This document shows positions 52,801-61,100 of a stretch of DNA of 64,000 nucleotides, one piece after another (within the stretch, counting starts at the first letter, position 1; each line of letters opens with the position of its first letter). The position numbers and the translations under genes are program-made. The stretch is from assembly GCF_901933205.1 (NCBI RefSeq), contig NC_044573.1, forward strand, positions 34,692,993 to 34,756,992. Direction: 5' to 3'. This DNA is from Camarhynchus parvulus (Eukaryota; Chordata; Aves; Passeriformes; Thraupidae). The notes beneath the pieces are model-generated. The model was not told the origin of the DNA, did no database searches, and was given only the letters and a program-made list of their open reading frames with translations.

Positions 52801-55800
52801 TTTCCCAACAAATACAATATAGCTCTAAACTGATACGTGCTAAAGGCCTCCCTCCACCTTGAGGTCAGGAGCCAGGTAGCACAGACCAGCCCTATGGCTT
52901 TTGTGTTGTATGTGAAGAAAAACACTGACATTTGCTCTAATTTCTCCTTTTAGTGATGACCCTTCCACAGAATTTAATTTAAAAACTTATGCCAACTCCA
53001 AGGATCTAAGGAATGCCATTGAGAAAATTCAACAGAAAGGGGGACTTTCCAATGTTGGTAGGTGATGGGACTGCTTGCACTTCCTCCGCTCAGGGAGGGC
53101 TCCAGAGCCTGGGCTAATAGCAAGCCCACACCTCCTCGCAGGATACAGAGGCTGGGAGCAAACAGCGCTTAGTGCTGGGGCCAGGCTGGTGAGGGAGCAC
53201 TGCTCCCACCATGACCTGCATGTGTTGATCCCAGGCCATGCAAATCCATCACAAGTTGACAGGACATAGAGGCAGTTCCCATCAATGCTTTGGGGATCCT
53301 TGATAACCCAGCTCATCACCCCCAGCCTCTATGGGGCATAGGGAGGGCGCTCAGTGTAGGACGGCTTGGGAAGCACTGGCATCAGTAGCAGTGGTCTCCC
53401 TTCCTGCTCACACAGCCACTGTGTGAGCTGCTTTCCCCAGCTCTCTGCAGCCTCCAACACTTGAGTCCGCTCTCTGCCTACTATTTAATGGGATATTATC
53501 AGATAGAGTGCTTCCAGATCCATAACTCCTCATCAACTCCTCTTCTATTGCAGGGAAGGCACTTTCATTTGTAAACAAAAACTTCTTTCTGGATGCAAAT
53601 GGAAACCGAGGTGGAGCACCCAACGTGGTTGTAGTGATGGTGGATGGGTGGCCAACCGACCGAGTGGAAGAGGCCTCCAGGCTGGCCAGAGAATCAGGGA
53701 TCAACATTTTCTTTGTCACTGTTGAAGCAGCTGCTCAAAGTGAAAAGCAGAATGTTATTGAACCGAACTTTGTGGACAAGGTAATTAGTGGGCTGAGTCT
53801 GACCAGGACTGAGTCTGACTAAACTTTCCAGCCTACTTTGTTCAGGGCATTTCCCTTTCCTTCTTCTCACTAATGGTTATTTCTTTTCCTTCTTGTCTTG
53901 AGTCTTTCTGTATGAAAACCAGACAGTAATGCTGAGGTCAGAAAGGGAATGAAGTCAGTAAAATTCTGGTTAGAGGTACATCATTGAGCAAATGGCTTTT
54001 GACCAAGTAAACCTTAGCACACACCTGCAGTTGTACTGACATGAGCAGCTTTCCAAATACAGAGTAAATGACAAAGTACAATTGCAGCTTGAGCAATTTG
54101 GAATTGTTTTTTACACAAACTTCTTGCTGTGCATCTCCCACTAGGGAAAGGGTGAGGAGCCCTGTCAGTCTAATGTCAATGTTGCATTTACAAACAGGTT
54201 CCACATAAGCAAAGGTTGGCACAGTCCCAACATAAGCATATCCTAGTTTTTCAGCTATACTGGATAACTCAAACATTCTCTTTTCACTGTTGATGAAGTC
54301 TATTTTTCAGTTACTTGTTTCTGCTGCTATGGACTTCATGGTAGCACTTGGAAAAAGGGTAAATCTCTGCCATATGCAGATAAAAAAAGAGAATGCAAGC
54401 TTTGATTGATTTGTGTTTGGCACCAATACTAGCTGTCTGATAACAGTGCTTCAGAACAAGCTGGTACCCAGTTAGGGCATGAGATACCTACCAAGTGACA
54501 GACCAGGCTGGGCCTAGGAAACAGGGTTATCTGGTATTTTCAGAAAACAGATTCCCATCTGAGCTGGTTCGCTCTGCCATGAAATAATCTCCCATGAGTT
54601 TCAGAGCTGCTCCAAAGAGCTGCACTATCTCTGGTCAGCATATAATTGGATTGTAGTCTCATTTGCATTTAATGTTTTTTAAAGAATAAAGCTACAGCAA
54701 ATCTCTGCAAACCTGCCAGGGACACAGCAGAAATGAGAGCAGAGTGGGCTCAGAACAGAAAGGTAAGGAGGGAATGGTGGCTTGATACTGCTGCATCATA
54801 ACACTAAAATAGAAGTGAGACAGAAGAGCAAATGAGAGCAGGACACCATGAGGAACCCGCACTGGAGGGAACTGTAACTCCCTTGGAGCCGTTAGGCTTT
54901 GTGCAAGTCACAACCAGTGTCTTGGTCTTTAAAAACAGTCAGATACGCACACCATCACAAAGCTGGTGGATAAAGCCTGGTTTAACAAAATATTCTCACC
55001 CAGAGAACTGAGGAATTGGCCTTTAAGAAGCACTAAAGCCAAAGACAATTTGATCCAGCCTGTTTGCATCACTGTCCGCCTTGCCCCACCCTTCTCCTCC
55101 TCCACCCCTTGACTTTTCCCATGTCCTCTTCTGTGCCAGCCCTACTTCCTACCCACACTCACCTGACTCCCACTGACCCTATAGAAGCTGCCCACAGATC
55201 TGGCCCTTATGAGTATTTACTTATAAAAGTTAATGGGTTTCATTTTGGTTTTTTTACTATTTGGCAGAGCCAACACAATGAGCCTGGGTTTTCTTTGCTT
55301 AGAAAGGTATGAACCAAGTTATCTGCAGCTTAAGCCCCAGGTTTCACTTCAAAGTAGTAGGGTTTGTCAGCAGGCAAAGCTTTCTTTCTTGTCCTGAATG
55401 ACAGGAGCTGAAGTTGCTACCTGGCAAACACACTGTAATGTCCATGGGAGCCACACTAAGAGCACCTCTGTGATTTGGATGTTTTTCCCACGAACAATGT
55501 GACTCACATAAAAAAGCCTGACAGGTGGCAAACTTGCTTTTTACAGTTTTTTCACTACTATAATATCAGCTCCATCCCACAGTTTAAAAAAAAAAAGGCA
55601 GGAAAAACTGTCACATTACACAAGTATCTGTGATGTTACACTGACATCATTTCCCAGGGAAGCAGATGGTGATTGCAGGAGAGGCCATTTCAGACTCCAG
55701 CACTGCTCTTTCCAGGAGCCTATATTTACAATTTAGCTACATCCCCTAGCAGGAACAGACAGACTGAATTTCCATTGCATTTATCCTTGTGTTGCCTCGC

Positions 55801-56822
55801 AGGCAGTGTGCAGGACAAGTGGTTTCTATTCCATCAATGTGCCCAGCTGGTTCAGCCTGCACAAGGTGGTGCAGCCCCTGGTGAAGCGGGTGTGTGACAC
55901 CGAGCGCCTGGCTTGCAGCAAGACGTGCCTCAACGCCGCCGACATCGGCTTCGTCATCGATGGCTCCAGCAGCGTCGGCACCGGCAACTTCCGCACGGTT
56001 CTGCAGTTCGTGGCCAACATCAGCAAGGAGTTTGAGATTTCGGACACCGACACGCGCATCGGGGCGGTGCAGTACACCTACGAGCAGAGGCTGGAGTTCA
56101 GCTTTGACAAGTACAGCACAAAGCAGGACGTGCTGAACGCCATCAAAAGGATCAGCTACTGGAGTGGGGGAACCAGCACGGGAGCAGCCATCAGCTACGC
56201 CTCAGAGCAGCTGTTCAGCAAGTCCAAACCCAACAAAAGGAAGATCATGATTCTCATCACAGATGGCAGGTCTTACGATGATGTCAGCGTGCCAGCCATG
56301 GCAGCTCACCAAAATGGTAAGGTCTTCTATCACTGCCTGCTCTCCCCTTGTGCCTCAGCACTTATCCAGGCCAGATAAATGCAGCTTGCTGTAATTTGAA
56401 GGCACTGGATGAAACCTTATGAAGCAAGAGTAGTACTTTTCTCTGGATTCCCACTGAGGTCCAACAAGATCAGCATCTGTTTAATAGCTGAATAAGGAAC
56501 TTCAGAAAAAAAAAAACTTATAAATCATCACAAATGCAGCAATGCCTAGGAGACCTCAAACTACATTTGCAGTATTGGTCTTAAATTAGATTTACCGCAA
56601 TGACAATTTTAGTGCTTTTTCTAAACTTTGGGTTTTTTTCCAGGAGTCATCGCTTATTCCATTGGAGTTGCTTGGGCAGCCCCAGATGAACTGGAAGCCA
56701 TTGCATCAGACCCTGCTAAGGAGCATTCCTTCTTTGTGGATGACTTTGACAACCTCTACCGCTATGTTAATCAGCTCATCCAAAACATTTGCACAGAGTT
56801 TAATTCCCAGCCACGGAACTGA
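19827..56822 (+). CDS. VIT: Vitrin (VIT, akhirin): whole coding region, 16 coding exons
   Basis: The gene encodes a secreted extracellular-matrix protein. Vitrin (chick akhirin) promotes cell adhesion and matrix organisation in tissues such as eye, spinal cord and cartilage, and is a paralogue of cochlin (COCH). The exons join in one frame to 711 residues: signal peptide (about 1-20), a basic Lys-rich stretch (20-32), LCCL domain (about 35-128, Cys 39, 55, 59, 79), low-complexity linker (130-321, mucin-like at 183-250), vWA1 (about 325-500, MIDAS start D332-S336) and vWA2 (about 528-705, MIDAS D534-S538, T605, D635). N-glycosylation sequons lie at N174 and N553. Length and domain order match mammalian vitrin (about 680-690 residues, from memory). 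The C-terminal stretch [12 protein letters not shown] matches human vitrin as I remember it. COCH is excluded because it is shorter and lacks the long linker. I see no frameshift or internal stop, so the gene looks intact. Confidence 0.95.
19858..21577 (+). other. VIT: Intron 2 of VIT
   Basis: This 1.7-kb GT-AG intron interrupts the signal peptide in phase 1. No element is recognised in it. The 80-codon frame reading out of exon 2 (19843-20085) is in another frame and is not coding. Confidence 0.8.
21578..21643 (+). CDS. VIT: VIT exon 3: rest of signal peptide and basic stretch
   Basis: The exon is 66 nt, phase 1 to phase 1, with acceptor GTTCTAG and donor T|GTAAGT. It encodes residues 11-33: [20 protein letters not shown] and two more. 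The hydrophobic core is followed by small residues, with a likely signal-peptidase site near TYTA. Then comes a Lys-rich segment also seen in mammalian vitrin, which might bind acidic matrix polysaccharide (inference). Confidence 0.88.
22613..22769 (+). CDS. VIT: VIT exon 4: first half of LCCL domain
   Basis: The exon is 157 nt, entering in phase 1 and leaving in phase 2, with acceptor CTCACAG and donor AG|GTGAGT. It encodes residues 33-85. All four LCCL cysteines are visible: C39 in IDCDV, C55 and C59 in KCPPGC, and C79 in SSVCNAAIH. The [13 protein letters not shown] block is the family signature shared by Limulus factor C, cochlin and LGL1. The LCCL domain is a secreted fold that binds matrix or lipopolysaccharide in some relatives. 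Confidence 0.95.
22770..24624 (+). other. VIT: Intron 4 of VIT, with CpG-rich patch
   Basis: The intron is 1.86 kb and splits the LCCL domain in phase 2. At about 23560-23700 there is a dense CpG patch (GTGCGCGCAGCGCTGCCGCC and similar) that stands out from the AT-rich surroundings. Long open frames on both strands there follow from the high GC and resemble no protein. Confidence 0.75.
24625..24758 (+). CDS. VIT: VIT exon 5: second half of LCCL domain
   Basis: The exon is 134 nt, phase 2 in and phase 1 out, with acceptor CTTGCAG and donor CAG|GTACAG. It encodes residues 85-130, including [17 protein letters not shown] and [16 protein letters not shown]. These are the closing strands of the LCCL fold and are very close to mammalian vitrin. 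Confidence 0.95.
24759..29341 (+). other. VIT: Intron 5 of VIT
   Basis: This 4.6-kb GT-AG intron between the LCCL domain and the linker has no recognisable exon, RNA or transposon. It carries a T run near 25939-25950. Short open frames are taken as chance. Confidence 0.7.
29342..29419 (+). CDS. VIT: VIT exon 6: start of linker; GC donor
   Basis: The exon is 78 nt, phase 1 to 1, encoding residues 130-156. It includes the conserved [20 protein letters not shown], which directly follows the LCCL domain in vitrins. The acceptor is TTTTTTGTAG. The donor is CAG|GCAAGT, a GC site at 29420-29421. No GT donor nearby gives the right frame, and the rest of the donor matches the consensus perfectly, as is usual for GC-AG introns. 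Confidence 0.9.
30331..30731 (-). mobile_element. CR1 LINE, 3'-end fragment
   Basis: About 400 nt read as the reverse complement of the CR1 3' end. The fragment starts at ACATAGAATC, the complement of the terminal ATTCTATG-type repeat. It runs through the hallmark segments GAAATTCTTTCTAATATCCA, CTGAGGCCATTTCCTC, CCTTTAAGTCCCCTCTGAGC and TTCCCTCAGCTGCTCCTCAT. It is 5'-truncated with no open frame and is diverged, so it is an old insertion. It lies antisense to VIT in intron 6. Confidence 0.9.
31991..32110 (+). repeat. A/C-rich low-complexity block
   Basis: About 120 nt of A-rich sequence are mixed with CAA, CCAA and AAAC units, almost free of T and G. Composition and strand match the blocks at 10249 and 36590. 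Confidence 0.7.
32769..32849 (+). CDS. VIT: VIT exon 7: linker
   Basis: The exon is 81 nt, phase 1 to 1, with acceptor TTGCTTCAG and donor CAAG|GTAAGG. It encodes residues 156-183, a charged, disordered stretch with [17 protein letters not shown] and an N-glycosylation sequon (N174, NTS). A long open frame continues past the exon on both sides (32702-33361), but that is intron read-through. Sequence conservation in this part of the linker is expected to be low. Support comes from the splice sites, the frame and the matching phase. Confidence 0.75.
34590..34790 (+). CDS. VIT: VIT exon 8: Thr/Pro-rich mucin-like linker
   Basis: The exon is 201 nt, phase 1 to 1, with acceptor TTCCTACAG and donor G|GTCAGT, whose +3 C is unusual. 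It encodes residues 183-250. By my count 21 of 67 residues are Thr and 11 are Pro, arranged as [16 protein letters not shown] and [13 protein letters not shown], which points to dense O-glycosylation and an extended spacer. Mammalian vitrin also has a Thr/Pro/Ser linker, but with different sequence, so this part evolves fast. The Cys/Gly-rich minus-strand frame at 34550-34813 is just the complement of these Thr codons. Confidence 0.85.
35302..35352 (+). CDS. VIT: VIT exon 9: small linker exon with tandem donors
   Basis: The exon is 51 nt, phase 1 to 1, with acceptor CTTTTTAG and donor CAA|GTAAGT at 35353. It encodes residues 250-267, [16 protein letters not shown] and neighbours. A second copy of AAGTAAGTAT begins 18 nt downstream, at 35369. 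Its use would add SKYGVV in frame. Confidence 0.7.
35353..40074 (+). other. VIT: Intron 9 of VIT
   Basis: This 4.7-kb GT-AG intron contains an A/C-rich block at 36590-36668 and no recognisable transposon. An open frame of 90 codons at 39717-39989 lies just before exon 10, but it ends in a stop before the acceptor and resembles nothing known. Confidence 0.65.
36590..36668 (+). repeat. A/C-rich low-complexity block
   Basis: An A run, a C run and CCAA/AAAACC units are mixed over about 80 nt, again on the sense strand of VIT. Confidence 0.65.
40075..40113 (+). CDS. VIT: VIT exon 10: 39-nt linker microexon
   Basis: The exon is 39 nt, phase 1 to 1, with acceptor TCTACTTAG and donor CAG|GTATGT. 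It encodes residues 267-280, [12 protein letters not shown]. It is proposed because its sites are good and the frame and phase match both neighbours. A 39-nt exon has little coding evidence of its own, so it is less certain than the domain exons. Confidence 0.6.
40873..40935 (+). CDS. VIT: VIT exon 11: linker
   Basis: The exon is 63 nt, phase 1 to 1, with acceptor ATCATGCAG and donor G|GTGAGC. It encodes residues 280-301, [20 protein letters not shown]. It aligns with the human vitrin linker segment that reads QRQDPSGAAFQKPVG (from memory), which supports it as a true, conserved exon. Confidence 0.8.
40936..49483 (+). other. VIT: Intron 11 of VIT
   Basis: At 8.5 kb this is the longest intron after intron 1. 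It contains a GC-rich stretch at 41440-41930 with long but unrecognisable frames on both strands, a candidate in-frame cassette exon at 45022-45069, a perfect inverted repeat at 47021-47058 and a second GC-rich stretch at about 47100-47950. No transposon is recognised. Confidence 0.7.
47021..47058. repeat. Perfect inverted repeat, 17-bp arms, 4-nt loop
   Basis: The left arm at 47021-47037 (TTCCTGCAGCAGATATC) is followed by the loop ACTG at 47038-47041. The exact reverse complement follows at 47042-47058. There is no mismatch. It would form a stable stem-loop in RNA or a small cruciform in DNA. Pairing does not continue beyond the arms. Confidence 0.95.
49484..49546 (+). CDS. VIT: VIT exon 12: last linker exon
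   Basis: The exon is 63 nt, phase 1 to 1, with acceptor TTCTGTTTAG and donor CAGA|GTATGT. It encodes residues 301-322, [20 protein letters not shown]. It corresponds to the KEELSTQSLEPVSLGDPN segment that precedes vWA1 in human vitrin, as I remember it. Confidence 0.88.
49547..52196 (+). other. VIT: Intron 12 of VIT
   Basis: This 2.65-kb GT-AG intron precedes vWA1. At about 50860-51250 it holds a segment with many CpGs and a perfect C(UUCG)G-type hairpin, described separately. No coding sequence is seen. Confidence 0.75.
50860..51250. other. CpG-enriched intronic element with UUCG hairpin
   Basis: About ten CpGs fall in roughly 390 nt, while the flanks have almost none. At 51033-51048 a 6-bp perfect stem, GTAGCC/GGCTAC, encloses TTCG. 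A homeodomain-type core, TTAATTAGCGC, lies about 120 nt further on. No transposon family is recognised. It could be a conserved non-coding regulatory element or an unrecognised repeat. Confidence 0.35.
52197..52344 (+). CDS. VIT: VIT exon 13: start of vWA1 with MIDAS DxSxS
   Basis: The exon is 148 nt, phase 1 in and phase 2 out, with acceptor CTCCTCAG and donor GG|GTAAGA. It encodes residues 322-371. It opens with [20 protein letters not shown]: the first beta strand and the metal-ion-dependent adhesion motif D332-G-S334-W-S336. It ends with [10 protein letters not shown]. This is the first vitrin vWA domain. Confidence 0.96.
52424..52810 (+). mobile_element. Solo LTR of an endogenous retrovirus-like element
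   Basis: About 390 nt run from TGCCTGAAAAAAATCCC to TTTCCCAACA. They resemble, from memory, an LTR type common in passerine genomes, with segments such as GGAGATTGTTTACCCACAGG and GAACATGGAGTCAGATGCAT. TA-rich repeats precede AATAAA hexamers at 52734 and 52742, which fits the R region of an LTR in + orientation. No internal viral coding sequence is present, so this is a solo LTR. I cannot see a clear target-site duplication, and the ends are approximate. It fills most of the 609-nt intron 13. Confidence 0.7.
52954..53057 (+). CDS. VIT: VIT exon 14: vWA1, middle
   Basis: The exon is 104 nt, phase 2 in and phase 1 out, with acceptor CCTTTTAG and donor G|GTAGGT. It encodes residues 371-406, including [19 protein letters not shown] and [10 protein letters not shown]. 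Where vWA domains with a full MIDAS have Thr (GGTS), this domain has Leu (GGLS). Human vitrin also reads GGLSNVG as I recall. Confidence 0.95.
53554..53780 (+). CDS. VIT: VIT exon 15: vWA1, C-terminal part
   Basis: The exon is 227 nt, phase 1 in and phase 0 out, with acceptor TCTATTGCAG and donor AAG|GTAATT. It encodes residues 406-481. The central strand and second acidic motif, [12 protein letters not shown] (D436), are followed by [20 protein letters not shown], a typical vWA helix and strand. It is very close to mammalian vitrin. About half of its codons end in A or T (40 of 75 counted), unlike exon 16. Confidence 0.97.
53781..55802 (+). other. VIT: Intron 15 of VIT
   Basis: This 2.0-kb GT-AG phase-0 intron lies near the junction of the two vWA domains. 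It is the only phase-0 intron in the gene. I see no element in it. Confidence 0.8.
55803..56316 (+). CDS. VIT: VIT exon 16: inter-domain segment and most of vWA2
   Basis: The exon is 514 nt, phase 0 in and phase 1 out, with acceptor GCCTCGCAG and donor G|GTAAGG. It encodes residues 482-653. A Cys-containing connector ([14 protein letters not shown], Cys 512, 519, 523) leads into vWA2 with D534-G-S-S-S538, T605 in GGTSTG and D635 in [10 protein letters not shown], so the MIDAS is complete. N553 is in an NIS sequon. The first two thirds are strikingly GC-rich at third codon positions. The antisense frame at 55826-56077 is a shadow. Confidence 0.97.
56644..56822 (+). CDS. VIT: VIT exon 17: end of vWA2 and stop codon
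   Basis: The coding part is 179 nt, after acceptor TTTTTTCCAG. It encodes residues 653-711, including [32 protein letters not shown] and the C-terminus [12 protein letters not shown]. The stop codon TGA is at 56820-56822. The last residues match human vitrin as I remember it. The exon continues into the 3'UTR. Confidence 0.97.
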
Positions 56823-57492
56823 TGGACTCCAGCAAGGCAGGACCCTTGGGTACTGTGCTAAAGGCATGACAAGTGCCACAGAAATAATGCCAGCCCTCAG
56901 TTCAAGAAACACTGGAGGTGCTTTCCTCTGGCACTTTCCAGTCAGCAAGGTTGATTGCAGCTCTGTCCCTATGCATGATAATGCTCTGCGTAGAGTGTTG
57001 ATTTTTTTTTTCATTGTGGGCATCATAAACTCTGATTTAGATGAACAGCAGAAGAGGCAGTGAACATGGAGGAAATAACTGCAGGTGTTTGAAGAGCTGC
57101 TTCTAGCACAGAGCCCCAGACTGCCCAATTCTCACCTTAGGATACACACAAATTCCTTAAAAGTGCCTCCTGCTCCCTGAAGTGTCCAGGTTCCTTCAGG
57201 GAGTGGCCAAGCTGCTGAGCTGCTGTGGTAGAAACACCTCATGTGGCACTGCCCACCAGATGACACACAGATCAGGGCTCAAATACCAGATGGAGGGGGA
57301 ACACAATTTGAGTACCTTCTTAAAGGCAGGTACTCTCTCCACACTGCTGTCTTGTCAGTAAGTTAAGCTTCAGCTAGTGTCAACTCAAGCACTGGGATTT
57401 ATCCAAACCCTGAGAAACTGGAAAGCAAGAGAGAGGAAATGTTCAAACCCCAGGACCCTATAACTCTGCCTCCTTTACAACCCTACAACCCC

Positions 57493-57498
57493 AATAAA
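57493..57498 (+). terminator. VIT: Candidate VIT poly(A) signal AATAAA (proximal)
   Basis: This is the first canonical hexamer after the stop codon, but the 40 nt downstream are not GU-rich, which makes it weak. Confidence 0.4.
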
Positions 57499-58123
57499 GC
57501 CCCAAATCCACAAGGCAGCCAACATGCAGGAACTGGAATCTAGTCTCCCACAACATTGCATTAATTACTTGACCTTGAGACGTGTCTTTTCCCTCACCTT
57601 CCTCCTTCACTCTTGGATGGTTCAAAGCCTGCAGGACCACAGGAGTGTTGCCAGGACACAGGAGACTCTGAGAAAAACTGTGGGTTTAAGCTGCTCACAA
57701 TCACTAAAGCATTTAAGACTCACCACTCTGTCATTAAACCAACACTCAGAAGTGCAGTCTCTAGTGTCAGGAGAGCTATTCAAGAGCCATTAACAGGATT
57801 TAAGATGGAATTATCTGAAGTTCTGTATTATACACTGGGAAAAGCAGAATTTCAAGCATTTAGATACTCTCCCTCAAATTTAGGACCAGCTTTTCTTTTA
57901 TGGACTGATTTCAAAATGTACCTATTACAGCCCTGGATCTGTCAGAACACACAGTGATTTCTTAAGTGTAGAACTACCCATGTCACTACCCAGTGCAGGA
58001 GGAGGGACACACAAGGAGGACCAAAATAACTGCACTCTATATAGGAAGCAGCAGTTGCTGGTTATGTTCCATCCAGTATCATTAAAGAAAATACATTCAT
58101 TAAGCAAAGTTATCAAAGGAGCC

Positions 58124-58129
58124 AATAAA
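58124..58129 (+). terminator. VIT: Candidate VIT poly(A) signal AATAAA (distal)
   Basis: A canonical hexamer, followed within 15 nt by GAGTGTTC, a GU-containing downstream element. The context is better than at 57493. Confidence 0.45.
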
Positions 58130-58150
58130 AACATGAGTGTTCACACTCCT

Positions 58151-61100
58151 TACAGAAATCAAAGCCATGCTGTGCCAGGCTTGTGGAACTAACAGGAAAT
58201 GGAAAGAAATTAAAACTCAGATGTGCCATATTACTTGCAAATCAGGCTCTTTACAGCATTTATAGTTTTAATAACCATAAGCCAAGATATTTATTAGCCA
58301 CATAAATTCTAATTGAATTGCCATAAGGGAAACTCATTTTATCAGCAAAAGTAGGACTATTTTTTAAATCATTATGTTTGGAAATATGACTGAAGTAGCT
58401 TATAACCTGTCAACTAAGTAAGCATAACACAAATTAATGAAAACAGCAGATTCTGCATGATCCCCCTGGTGGGGTAACAAAAGCCAGGCTGGGGTCCTCT
58501 CAAGAGGTTATCAAAACCAGTTTTGGATGAAACAGTGGTTTTACACAGTGAAAGTTCATCACTTCCCCTTAGAAGAAACATTAAGTTCCAGCTTTAACTG
58601 AGTATCATCAATTCAACCATTCTAGCCATACTGAAAGCCCAGGACACTGTCAGCATCCACAAATACATTTGTATGCAGAGTTTTTACCACTAATCTCTGC
58701 TGCCGCACTTCACAGCAGTAGCTTTTGGCTTGAAAAAATGATTAAGGACAGAGAGTTAGGCATGCGGCATGAGCAGAGCAACTCCTGATATCCCCCATCT
58801 CCTGACCCAGCTCCTCATTACCCTTCTGCTGAACACATCTTTCTCTGTCAACAGGGGACATTACATGGCCTGGACAAAACTCAAACCCACTAACTAAATT
58901 TACTGGGGACTTCAGTTCAGACACCAGATTTATTGTCTAAAAAACCTGTTTGTTTGGGGCTTGATTTGGGGCTGCCTGAGAAAAAGGCCTAAATCCTAAC
59001 TTACAGTTACTCTTAATGCTGTGGGTTTAATTTTTAATGCAGCAGCTCACCACCACATATTGTTCTCCATACCGAATGTACTCTTGCAGCTCCAAAGACT
59101 GGTACCCTACAGAGACTCCCCAGTGCTTCACTTGTGCCAGTGGTGGCCGAGACATTGGGAGCAGCTAGAGCACACATGCTCTTCAGGATGTGCTAAGGGA
59201 TATATGCATATGGGATATAACTTTTCCCTAAAGCTTAAAGTTTAAGCAATGACATTAAGCTTTCAAATGCTTTTTCACAGGAAAGTTGCACAGCTATATT
59301 TTGTCAAACATTTATAAGGGACACTTCAGGATTTGTTGTTCAAACGGTTTATCTTAAGTTTACAGAACAACTATGGTGCTTGTTTCTCAACGTGCATTTT
59401 TATTTACTTCTTGGGACGATCTTGAAATTGTCAAAACTCAAACTGTGAAAGTTGTTTAATCAAACTCTTATCTAAACATAGATGTCCTATTCTTAAGCAC
59501 CGTAAACTTAAGTGGAAGTCTCAAAATTTTGAATACATCCTTCCATGCAATCACAGAAGACACTCCTCTTCACCTTTACCTTTCATAGCAATCAAATCAC
59601 TTGCCACCTACTAAAGTCTCTAAATACTGTTAGATTAAAAAAACAAGGTAACTTACATATATAGATAAATGTTCAAAGGGGTATATTTGTTTGAAGAAAC
59701 TAGAACTCCTTCTGTAACATATACAAGCTATTTTGAGCTTATCAACATAAGTTGCTATATCTTTTGCAATAAAATTGTCCTAAAGGCACATGCAGTGCAT
59801 GTCATCTCATATGGGGTTAAAAAATAAACAGCAAATACAGACCATAACACTTTAGTTTCTGAAACACAGCTGAGGTTATTACTACATTATGGAAGACTTA
59901 GCAAGGTTGGCAAAGCCCTGGGTGCTTCACTGTTGTCCTTTTACATGCTAAGATGAAAAAGATCCTTTGAGTGAGCTACCACAAAATTACCTGTCAGAGG
60001 CATCAGTTAACTGAAGCAGAGCCTAATGACTGAAGGGCATCAAAATTATATATACTTTTCAAGGTCTGCAAGATCATGTCTTATTTGGAATCAGACTTCT
60101 TTTGGAAGCTGAAAAAATATGACAGTGGCTTTACACACTTTCTAGATGTGGGACTGAATCAAAGGAGGATCTAGATGTCCAGTCACTTGATGCTGAGCAA
60201 CTTAGTTTCAGATGTCTGACCAGTTCAGTGGAACCTGCTGTCTGCCAGAGGCATGCCCAAGAAAAGAGATGGAAGCTGTCTGACCTAGTCACTGCATGCA
60301 CATTCTAGAGGGTGTTGTCTGATCACCCTCTCCCTAAGAAATAAGCTTCTTTGCACTCAGAGTTGGCTGGTGGCTTATCAGTGCTCAGCAACCACAGTGC
60401 AGAACACCCACCTGGAAATACCTACTGATGTCCATGCTCTGGAAACCTGGCAGAGCTCAGTTTCAGCATCTCCTGCCAACTCCAGCATTAGCCACTCACA
60501 TTTTCAGTGAGCCACCAAATTCAATTAAGCATTCAGCCATCTCTTCAGAGAGAAGTATCTCAAATTCCTGTCTCCCCAGAGCAGGACACAGCATTTCTGC
60601 TGTCACTGTGCCCCCTGCACAGAAGGTATTGCCCCCAGTGTGCATCTCCCGCTCCTCAGTTGCTGCTTTGCTGGTTTGGAAAGAGGAGACTTTCTCCATG
60701 GCTGCTGCTGACAGGGGGGCAGACAAGCTTCCCCTTCCTCCTCGCACTCATTCCCCCACGGCTCTTCAGCACACAGGGGGAACCATACCAGTAATCAGGA
60801 AAAGCTCTGGAGTTAAGCATCCAGCCAGGATCAACCCAATCTAAATATATTTAGGGATTCAACACCCTACCTGTAACCCCACAGGAAATCATCCACGTCA
60901 TCTACTTAGAAAGCCAAAGCAAGCAGTAGGTATTATCAGAAATATTATCTAGACACCAAATTTAAGTCATTTTTCTGTGGTATACATACCTTAAATTACT
61001 TCATGGTTGAACAAAGCCACTAGCACTCTGCTAGCTATTTTCCTCTGTCCATGAACAACATTATAGAAACAACTTGATCCCTTTTCTTTTCCACTCCCAT

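Larger units (their letters stand above)
56823..58150 (+). other. VIT: VIT 3'UTR (extent uncertain)
   Basis: Sequence after the stop has no further coding frame of note. The 3' end depends on which poly(A) signal is used: the AATAAA at 57493 would give a 3'UTR of about 0.7 kb, and the one at 58124 about 1.3 kb. Confidence 0.55.

Noticed and set aside
19827..56822. Identification as cochlin (COCH) rather than vitrin
   Set aside because: COCH has the same LCCL-vWA-vWA order but is much shorter and lacks the long Thr/Pro linker; the linker segments and C-terminus fit VIT.
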